Part shown: in pieces, positions 6,911 through 12,286 of the stretch | How the letters are laid out: every line of letters begins with the position of its first letter | Numbering within the stretch: the stretch's first letter is position 1 | Assembly (NCBI GenBank): GCA_964442515.1 | Contig: CAYUAC010000058.1 | Location: 1-12,286 of the forward strand | Source: TCS-49 sp964442515 | GTDB lineage: Bacteria > Campylobacterota > Campylobacteria > Campylobacterales > Sulfurovaceae | Length of the DNA: 12,286 nucleotides | Direction: 5' to 3' | The notes under the pieces: generated by a model | What the model was told of the DNA's origin: nothing | Seen by the model: only the letters and a program-made list of their open reading frames with translations | The model's database searches: none | Translations under genes and position numbers: made by a program

Positions 6911-8575
6911 ATGAATCTGTTTGAATATGATATCGATCCGAAATTTTCCACCTCTGTGGCGTATTTTTCTATGGAGTTTGCCCTGCATCAGGCGCTCAAG
7001 ATTTATTCGGGAGGGCTTGGGTACTTAGCCGGGTCTCACTTAAAAAGTGCGTTTGACCTGAAACAAAACACCGTAGGCGTCGGTATGTTGTGGAGTTACG
7101 GCTATTATGACCAGGCCAGGGATGAACAGCGTGACCTTAAGGTTGAGTTTCGGCGCAAGTATTATTATTTTTTGACTGATCTTGAAACAAGCACCACCGT
7201 TATGATCAATAATAAACCCGTCACGGTCAAAGCGTATCTGGTGCCCTCGCATCTGTTTCAAAGCGCGCCTTTGATCCTGCTTTCAACCGATGTGGAACCA
7301 AACGACTTTCTTTCACGAACCATTACCCACAAGCTTTATGACGCCAATGAGCAAACGCGCATCGCCCAAGAGATCGTGCTGGGTATTGGCGGGACCAAGA
7401 TTCTGGAAGCTTTGGGGCGCAAGGTTGACATTTATCATATGAATGAAGGGCATGCGCTGCCGTTGGTGTATGCTTTGTATAACAGGTATAAAGATTTTAA
7501 TAAAGTCAGGCAAAAGGTTGTCTTTACCACCCATACCCCCGAAGCTGCGGGCAATGAGGTCCATGACCCAAGTCTTTTGGCGCGCATGGGTTTCTTTGAG
7601 GGCTTGTCCGTTTCAAAGGCACAAAAAATTAATGATTATGACGCCCATGAGGGTTTTAATCTTACCGTAGGCGCGCTCAAATCGGCCAAGATCGCCAACG
7701 GTGTTTCCAAGATGCACGCAGAAGTGGCAACAAAGATGTGGAGCAAATACAAAGGCATCTGCAGTATCATCCCCATAACCAACGCCCAGAATAAAAAATA
7801 CTGGGCCGATAAAGGCATCATCAGGGCGTATGAAGAGCATGAAGATTATGAACTTTTAGCCAGAAAGCAGCACCTCAAACGGATACTCTTTGATGAAGTG
7901 GCCAACCAGACGGGAAAAATGTTTCAAACCGATGTGCTTACAGTGGTCTGGGCCAGACGTTTTGCCGAGTATAAGCGCCCCGGACTGCTCAAATACGACT
8001 TTGAGCGTTTTGACAAGCTGGTAAAAAGCAGCAAGCATCCCATCCAGATCATCTGGGCGGGCAAACCCTATCCTTTTGACACCAACGCGATCAATATGTT
8101 CAATGAACTCAACTATATCAGCAAAGCCTATCCCAATATCGCCGTTTTGATCGGCTATGAACTGCATCTTTCGCAAATGCTGAAAAAAGGCGCCGATATC
8201 TGGCTCAATACCCCAAGAGTTACCAGAGAAGCAAGCGGCACCAGCGGGATGAGCGCGGCGATGAATGCGGCGGTGAATCTTTCTATCAGCGACGGGTGGC
8301 ACCCGGAGTTTGCCAAAGAAGGCGTTAATGCCTTTACTATCCCCGCCTCTACCCATACCGATACAGCGATGCAAGACAGCGCTGATAATAAAGCGATGAT
8401 GGATATTGTACAAAACAGTGTGTTGCCGATATATTACGAAAGGCCCAAAGAGTGGGTCAAGATCATGAAAAACGCCATCAGTGACGTGGTCCCGGCCTTT
8501 GATTCGGGCAGGATGGTTTATGAATACTATACGTACATGTATGATGCAAAGGCGCTAAATGAGCAACAACAGTGA
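6911..8575 (+). CDS. glgP: Alpha-glucan phosphorylase-like protein (GT35) lacking the PLP lysine
   Basis: This 554-residue protein matches the short alpha-glucan phosphorylase group found in thermophiles, archaea and Bacteroidetes. Landmarks are YFSMEF and IYSGGLGYLAGSHLKSA (N-terminal), MNEGHA (H181), TTHTPEAAGNEVHD (H208), VVWARRFAEYKRP (R349, R350, K355, the substrate phosphate and cofactor region) and EASGTSGMSAAMNAAVNLSISDGW (about 440-463). In active phosphorylases the residue after the Met of that last motif is the lysine bound to pyridoxal phosphate (GNMKF in E. coli GlgP). Here it is Ser448 (AGC), two base changes from a Lys codon. Either the cofactor is held differently or this is no longer a phosphorylase but another retaining glucan transferase or a regulator. 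The ATG directly follows the kinase stop; AAGG lies 9 bases upstream. The 3' end overlaps the DUF4912 gene by 17 bases. Confidence 0.85.
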   Translation: MNLFEYDIDPKFSTSVAYFSMEFALHQALKIYSGGLGYLAGSHLKSAFDLKQNTVGVGMLWSYGYYDQARDEQRDLKVEFRRKYYYFLTDLETSTTVMINNKPVTVKAYLVPSHLFQSAPLILLSTDVEPNDFLSRTITHKLYDANEQTRIAQEIVLGIGGTKILEALGRKVDIYHMNEGHALPLVYALYNRYKDFNKVRQKVVFTTHTPEAAGNEVHDPSLLARMGFFEGLSVSKAQKINDYDAHEGFNLTVGALKSAKIANGVSKMHAEVATKMWSKYKGICSIIPITNAQNKKYWADKGIIRAYEEHEDYELLARKQHLKRILFDEVANQTGKMFQTDVLTVVWARRFAEYKRPGLLKYDFERFDKLVKSSKHPIQIIWAGKPYPFDTNAINMFNELNYISKAYPNIAVLIGYELHLSQMLKKGADIWLNTPRVTREASGTSGMSAAMNAAVNLSISDGWHPEFAKEGVNAFTIPASTHTDTAMQDSADNKAMMDIVQNSVLPIYYERPKEWVKIMKNAISDVVPAFDSGRMVYEYYTYMYDAKALNEQQQ

Positions 8576-9185
8576 AGAGACGTTAAAGCAGAGTCTGCAA
8601 AATGCGGACAGTTTTTCCAGCAATGTACACGGAGTGACCCAGGACAGCACTCCCATAGCAGCCCCTCAGTATTCAATCCCGGATCGCTACGGCAAAGACC
8701 GGATCACTTTGATGCCTATCAACCCTGATACCTGTTTTTTGTATTATGAACTCTCTGATGCGCTGATGCATACTCACAGCATCAATGACAGTGTAGAGCT
8801 TTATTTTAAGCTTCATGATAGCTCAGGCAAGAGCGTGTATGAGTTTGGACAAAAAGGCAGACAGGGCAAGCACTATATCAACAAGCGTTTTGACGCGTCT
8901 GGGCTGCAGGCTGTTTGCGGCTTTTATCGCGGCAAGCGTTTCCTGACGCTGCTGCATTCAAATACCATCGGCACCTTTTATACCAAAATACAGCCCGCTG
9001 ACCCTTCTGACACGGTGTATCTAAGCAAGCAAAAAGGCTACAGCGAAGTAATACGCTCCAGTATGACACACTTCACGCTTGGCATGAGTTCAGACCGCTA
9101 TGCCAGGCAGATCAAAAGATTGCGAGAGTATGAAGACAGTACCCACTATTTGTCACACTCACTTAAGGATACCAACGATGAGTAA
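8559..9185 (+). CDS. DUF4912 domain protein
   Basis: This 208-residue protein is of unknown function. Residues 1-38 are Ser/Asn/Gln-rich and probably disordered. A DUF4912-like domain follows, opening with IPDRYGKDRITLMPINPDTCFLYYEL (about 40-65), the usual pattern of an R-Y-G-x-D-R motif, a short strand, then an aromatic-rich strand. The tail ends in a basic/charged helix (YARQIKRLREYEDS). No signal peptide, membrane segment or obvious catalytic motif is seen. DUF4912 proteins recur beside GH57 branching enzymes, and the predicted beta-rich fold suggests glucan binding or a scaffold or regulatory role; this is inference. The ATG at 8559 has AAAGG 6 bases upstream and overlaps the upstream gene by 17 bases. 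The stop overlaps the branching-enzyme start by 8 bases, so translation is tightly coupled. Confidence 0.78.
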   Translation: MSNNSEETLKQSLQNADSFSSNVHGVTQDSTPIAAPQYSIPDRYGKDRITLMPINPDTCFLYYELSDALMHTHSINDSVELYFKLHDSSGKSVYEFGQKGRQGKHYINKRFDASGLQAVCGFYRGKRFLTLLHSNTIGTFYTKIQPADPSDTVYLSKQKGYSEVIRSSMTHFTLGMSSDRYARQIKRLREYEDSTHYLSHSLKDTNDE

Positions 9186-10755
9186 AGGTTATTTCGCGCC
9201 GGTGCTGCATTCGCACCTGCCTTTTGTCAAACACCCCGAATATGATTATTTTTTGGAAGAACACTGGCTTTTTGAAGCGATCACTGAGTGTTATATTCCG
9301 CTTTTGCAAAACCTGTACGCGCTGCATAAGGAGGGTGTGCCGTTTGCGCTGACCGTTTCAGTCACCCCGCCGCTGGCACAGATGCTAAGCGATACCCACC
9401 TGATGGACAAATACGTGGCTCATCTCAACCGCCAGCTGGAACTGGCCCAAAAAGAGTTACAGCGCACAAAAGACAGTGACGAACACAAGCTGGCCTGCTT
9501 TTATCAGCAGCTGTACAGTGATACCAAAGATTTTTTTGTACACACGCTTGATAAAAGCGTGCTAAGCGGTTATAAGAAAATGAGCGATCTTGGTTACCTT
9601 GAAATCATTACGTGCGGGGCGACGCATGGCTTTTTGCCGCTTTTAAGCGTCAATGAGCAAGCCGTGCGGGTACAGATAGAAGTGGCGGTGCAAGCCCATC
9701 AAAAGCATTTTGGCAAAAAGCCAAGAGGCATCTGGCTGCCTGAGTGCGCGTATTATGAGGGGTTGGATAAGCTGCTCTCAGATGCGGGGATTGAGTTTTT
9801 CTTTGTAGACACCCACGGCCTTATCTATTCCAAACCCGCAAGCAGCTACGGCGTGTACGCTCCCTGCTACAGCAAGCATCAGGTCGCTGCTTTTGCCAGA
9901 GACGGTGAATCTTCCAAACAGGTGTGGAGTTCCAAAGAAGGCTATCCCGGTGATGTAGTGTACCGTGATTTTTACCGTGATATCGGGTATGATCTGGATT
10001 TTGAGTATATAAAAGATTATATCGATCCTGACGGTTCTCGCGTGTTTACGGGCTTTAAATACCGTGCCATTACGGGCCAGAGCGCGCACAAACAGCTTTA
10101 TGATCCGGCAGCCGCGGCCCAAAAGGTTCAGCAGCACGCAAAACATTTTCACTTCAACAGAGAAAAACAGATCGATCATCTTGCAAACCATATGGATAGA
10201 AAACCCCTGATCGTTTCGCCTTATGACGCGGAGCTTTTTGGACACTGGTGGTTTGAAGGGCCTAAGTTTTTGTACCATCTGTTTAAGCAGCTGCACCAAC
10301 ACGGAGTGATCGAACCGGTTACTCCCGTGCAGTATCTGCAGCGCTACCCGCAAAACCAGGTAGTAGAAGTAGCGCCCAGTTCATGGGGGGACAAAGGCTA
10401 TTATGACGTGTGGCTAAACGGCGGCAACGACTGGATCTATATGCATCTGCATTATATGGCCGATACGATGGCAGAGTTGGCAAGCCGGTACAGAGACAGT
10501 GCCGACTTTCATACTACCAAGGTGCTTAATCAAATGGCAAAAGAGCTGCTTTTGGCCCAAAGCAGCGACTGGGCGTTTTTGATGACAACCGATACGGCCA
10601 GAGAGTATAGCGTGCATAGAAGCAAAGAGCATATTTCCAATTTCAACAGACTTCACACGATGCTGCATGAGGGCATGGATCTGGATGCGCTGGAGTATAT
10701 GGAGACAAAAAATTCGGTATTTAACTTTCTGGATTTTAGGGTGTTTGTACGGTAA
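9178..10755 (+). CDS. GH57 1,4-alpha-glucan branching enzyme (DUF1957/COG1543 type)
   Basis: This 525-residue protein probably cuts alpha-1,4 chains and rejoins them as alpha-1,6 branches, replacing GH13 GlgB. GH57 regions occur in order: H11-S-H13-L-P-F; GATHGFLPLL (H150); PRGIWLPECAYYEGL with candidate nucleophile E189; VSPYDAELFGHWWFEGP with candidate acid/base D350; and SSWGDKGYYDVWLNGGNDW (from 401). The C-terminal helical DUF1957 domain carries LLLAQSSDWAFLMTT...YSVHRSKEH. These features and the length match characterised GH57 branching enzymes of about 520-530 residues. The frame is open from 9100, but ATG at 9178 is chosen because it puts the HSHLPF motif at residues 11-16, AAGGA (9165-9169) lies 8 bases upstream, and it overlaps the DUF4912 stop. 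Some GH57 members in this clade turn out to be amylases, so branching activity is likely but not certain. Confidence 0.9.
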   Translation: MSKGYFAPVLHSHLPFVKHPEYDYFLEEHWLFEAITECYIPLLQNLYALHKEGVPFALTVSVTPPLAQMLSDTHLMDKYVAHLNRQLELAQKELQRTKDSDEHKLACFYQQLYSDTKDFFVHTLDKSVLSGYKKMSDLGYLEIITCGATHGFLPLLSVNEQAVRVQIEVAVQAHQKHFGKKPRGIWLPECAYYEGLDKLLSDAGIEFFFVDTHGLIYSKPASSYGVYAPCYSKHQVAAFARDGESSKQVWSSKEGYPGDVVYRDFYRDIGYDLDFEYIKDYIDPDGSRVFTGFKYRAITGQSAHKQLYDPAAAAQKVQQHAKHFHFNREKQIDHLANHMDRKPLIVSPYDAELFGHWWFEGPKFLYHLFKQLHQHGVIEPVTPVQYLQRYPQNQVVEVAPSSWGDKGYYDVWLNGGNDWIYMHLHYMADTMAELASRYRDSADFHTTKVLNQMAKELLLAQSSDWAFLMTTDTAREYSVHRSKEHISNFNRLHTMLHEGMDLDALEYMETKNSVFNFLDFRVFVR

Positions 10756-10769
10756 CCGATTTGTAACCG
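10752..10769 (+). repeat. Two direct repeats GTAACCG, 11 bases apart, upstream of phoH
   Basis: GTAACCG occurs at 10752-10758 and again at 10763-10769, a spacing of 11 bases (one helical turn), just upstream of the candidate -10 element. The first copy spans the stop codon of the branching-enzyme gene and is itself part of a short dyad (CGGT-A-ACCG, 10750-10758). The arrangement resembles tandem activator half-sites, but no regulator can be named. Confidence 0.35.
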
Positions 10770-10777
10770 TTGTGTTT

Positions 10778-10796
10778 TATACTGCAGTGTAAAGGA
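10778..10796 (+). promoter_or_regulatory. Candidate phoH promoter (-10) and ribosome binding site
   Basis: TATACT at 10778-10783, preceded by TTTT, is a good -10 match. There is no correctly spaced -35: TTGTAA at 10761-10766 is only 11 bases away. AAAGGA at 10791-10796 lies 5 bases before the ATG at 10802. The 46-base gap between stop and start holds no terminator hairpin, so read-through from the glycogen genes is also possible. Confidence 0.45.
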
Positions 10797-10801
10797 TAAC
10801 A

Positions 10802-12172
10802 ATGTCACCTAAAGTGTACGTACTTGATACCAATATTATTTTACAAAATATAAGAAATATCAGCGAAATCTCCGATAACGGTTCCAACATCGTCGTCATC
10901 CCCGAAACGGTTCTTTTGGAACTGGAAGATAAAAAGAAGCTTTTTAACGAACTTGGCTTTCAATCGCGCGAATTTGCGCGGATGCTTGCGAAGATGAAGA
11001 CCAAGGAAGTGGATTTCAAAAAAAATTACCAGGTGGTCAAGCTGGCACTGGAGGACACCGAAATCCACATCATCGCCAAGGACAGTTACAAAAGTGAAGT
11101 CAGCCCCTATAATATCGCCGAGAGCAACGACAAGCGTATCATCGAAGTCGCCAGCGTTGCCAAGGAGTACTACAAGGGCCTCAAAGTGGTCTTTTTATCT
11201 ATCGATATCTACGCCAGAACCTTTGCGAAACTGGCCAACATCAAGACCCAGACCCTGCAGGAAGACCGCAGCGATATCCCCGAGTTTGCTTTTGTCAAGA
11301 GTATGGAGCTTGATTCAAGCTGTTTTAACCGTCTGCATCTGCAAAACATCCGCGAGATCGATCCGGATTATGCCTGCGAAAATTTCTGTTATGAGTTTTG
11401 CTCAAGTGACGGCAACAAAGCCTTTGCCATCGTCGCAAATGGGCAGCTGCACGTACTGGATGATAAAGACTTTGCCCACCAAAGCATCAAGCCCGTGAAT
11501 CTGCGCCAAAAGTATTTTGTCAAAGCGATCATGAGCAATCTGTACAACCTGCTTGTCTTAGACGCCAAAGCCGGCAGCGGCAAAACGCTGATGAGCATCG
11601 TTTCAGCCATGCGATTAATCGACCGGGGTGAGTATGAAAAGATCGTGTATGTGCGAAATTCGATCGAATCACTGGATAAAGGTGCCGATGTGGGTTATCT
11701 GGCGGGCAATGACGAAAAGTTTCGCGTTTATAATATGGCGCTGTATGATACGCTGGAATTTATCGCCAAAAAAAAGCTCAAAAACGCAAACAATAAAGAA
11801 AACAAAGAAGCCCTCAAAGCCAAAAGTGATGAACTTGTCAATAAATACAATATCGAAATGCTCTGGCCCGGCGAAGCCAGAGGCCGAACGCTTAGCGGAG
11901 CGGTGGTGATCATGGATGAGTGGCAAAACAGCAGCGAAAACACCACCCAGCTGATTCTGTCCCGGCTGGATGAAAGCTGCAAAGCGATCGTGATCGGGTC
12001 AAACAGGCAGATTGACAATCTGTATCTCAACCGCTACAACAACGGTCTTACCACACTGTTAAAACAGACAAAACAGCCCCACGAAGAGATCAGCCTCTTT
12101 GCCATCGAGTTGGAAAAAGCGGTAAGAGGGCGGTTTGCGGAGTTTAGTGAAAGGATATTTGAAAACAGTTGA
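10802..12172 (+). CDS. phoH: PIN domain-PhoH family ATPase
   Basis: This 456-residue cytoplasmic protein joins an N-terminal PIN nuclease-like domain to a PhoH ATPase domain. In the PIN part, V-L-D9-T-N11, the acidic E40 and N109-D110 fit the expected metal-binding residues, so RNase activity is plausible. The PhoH part has Walker A A257-G-S-G-K261-T262 and Walker B VVIMD372-E373-W, followed by WQNSS and later IGSNRQID, the usual sensor region. The Lys/Asn-rich stretch at about 320-345 (KKKLKNANNKENKEALKAKS) looks like a flexible charged helix inside the ATPase domain. Length agrees with the PIN-PhoH (YlaK-like) group. The start is supported by AAAGGA 5 bases upstream and the conserved VYVLDTNI motif. 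Its role in RNA processing is known only loosely for the family; no direct link to glycogen is apparent. The stop overlaps the next start (TTGA). Confidence 0.92.
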   Translation: MSPKVYVLDTNIILQNIRNISEISDNGSNIVVIPETVLLELEDKKKLFNELGFQSREFARMLAKMKTKEVDFKKNYQVVKLALEDTEIHIIAKDSYKSEVSPYNIAESNDKRIIEVASVAKEYYKGLKVVFLSIDIYARTFAKLANIKTQTLQEDRSDIPEFAFVKSMELDSSCFNRLHLQNIREIDPDYACENFCYEFCSSDGNKAFAIVANGQLHVLDDKDFAHQSIKPVNLRQKYFVKAIMSNLYNLLVLDAKAGSGKTLMSIVSAMRLIDRGEYEKIVYVRNSIESLDKGADVGYLAGNDEKFRVYNMALYDTLEFIAKKKLKNANNKENKEALKAKSDELVNKYNIEMLWPGEARGRTLSGAVVIMDEWQNSSENTTQLILSRLDESCKAIVIGSNRQIDNLYLNRYNNGLTTLLKQTKQPHEEISLFAIELEKAVRGRFAEFSERIFENS

Positions 12173-12286
12173 GTTTTTCTTCCCCAAGAGTCATAAACGA
12201 TACCATATACAAACATATTCAGTGCAGCAGCGTCGAAGAGCGTATCTTGCAGACAAAGACACTTAACCGTCTGCTTTTTATCACGC
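12169..12286 (+). CDS. HD-domain-like protein, N-terminal fragment (partial at right edge)
   Basis: An open frame runs from TTG at 12169 to the right edge without a stop and encodes 39 residues beginning (M)SFSSPRVINDTIYKHIQ, then SSVEERILQTKTLNRLLFIT. The pattern V-I-N-D-x-I-Y-x-H-I, an acidic helix, then T-x-x-x-N-R-L resembles the N-terminus of dGTPase-like/HD superfamily phosphohydrolases (I-x-D-P-I-H/Y-G-x-I ... I-I-D-T-P-x-F-Q-R-L). The histidine-aspartate metal site would lie beyond the window. TTG overlaps the phoH stop as TTGA. AAAGGA at 12150-12155 is 13 bases upstream, rather far, but no ATG or GTG start is available in the frame. The gene is probably co-transcribed with phoH. Confidence 0.5.
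   Translation, partial: MSFSSPRVINDTIYKHIQCSSVEERILQTKTLNRLLFIT

Noticed and set aside
7856..8413. A long open frame on the minus strand (185 codons) opposite the phosphorylase-like gene, and another at 9778-10353 opposite the branching enzyme.
   Set aside because: Both lie wholly within strongly conserved + strand genes, have no ribosome binding site or recognisable domain, and reflect the codon structure of the opposite strand.
9100..9177. Extended N-terminus of the GH57 branching enzyme starting at 9100.
   Set aside because: These residues are the out-of-frame shadow of the DUF4912 tail. ATG at 9178 has a good ribosome binding site and puts HSHLPF at its family position.
1..12286. The heptamer AAAACAG is frequent on the + strand (about 16 hand-counted copies), suggesting an uptake or Chi-like signal.
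   Set aside because: Most copies lie in the same codon phase (xAA AAC AGx, encoding K/Q/E-N-S), and two sit in the AT-rich pair or edges. Codon preference for AAC and AGC explains them.

Overview
The window looks like chromosomal DNA from a Campylobacterota (epsilonproteobacterial) organism of the Sulfurimonas/Sulfurovum/Sulfuricurvum type. That placement is an inference from protein flavour, gene set, the many short ATGA-type overlaps and the promoters with a good -10 but poor -35; no rRNA or other marker gene is present. All genes are on the + strand and coding density is very high.

Positions 1-10755 hold a glycogen (alpha-1,4-glucan) storage cluster. In order it contains the 3' part of a sugar-phosphate nucleotidyltransferase/phosphomannomutase-type protein, a GH57 alpha-amylase-like hydrolase, a GalT-like hexose-1-phosphate nucleotidylyltransferase, glycogen synthase GlgA, a ROK-family glucokinase, a short alpha-glucan phosphorylase-like protein, a DUF4912 protein and a GH57 (DUF1957) branching enzyme. 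From glgA to the branching enzyme the genes overlap or abut, so they are probably one transcript. A RelE/ParE-type toxin-antitoxin pair with its own promoter sits at 4037-4539, between galT and glgA. It is much AT-richer than its surroundings and looks like a later insertion.

The suggested pathway runs as follows. GlgA builds alpha-1,4 chains, the GH57 branching enzyme adds alpha-1,6 branches, and the GH57 amylase-like enzyme and the phosphorylase-like enzyme trim or break down the polymer. The ROK kinase returns free glucose to glucose-6-phosphate. No GH13 enzyme (GlgB/GlgX) and no clear GlgC is visible here. The phosphorylase-like protein has Ser448 where the family's PLP-binding lysine should be, so it may not be a phosphorylase. 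If so, breakdown could be mainly hydrolytic, which would fit the presence of a glucokinase.

Positions 10756-12286 leave the glycogen theme. There is a short promoter region, a PIN-PhoH ATPase, and the first 39 codons of an HD-domain-like protein that starts on TTG overlapping the phoH stop codon and runs off the right edge. No tRNA, rRNA, CRISPR array or insertion sequence was seen. The only gap over 100 bases is 4540-4664, which holds the glgA promoter and a palindrome.
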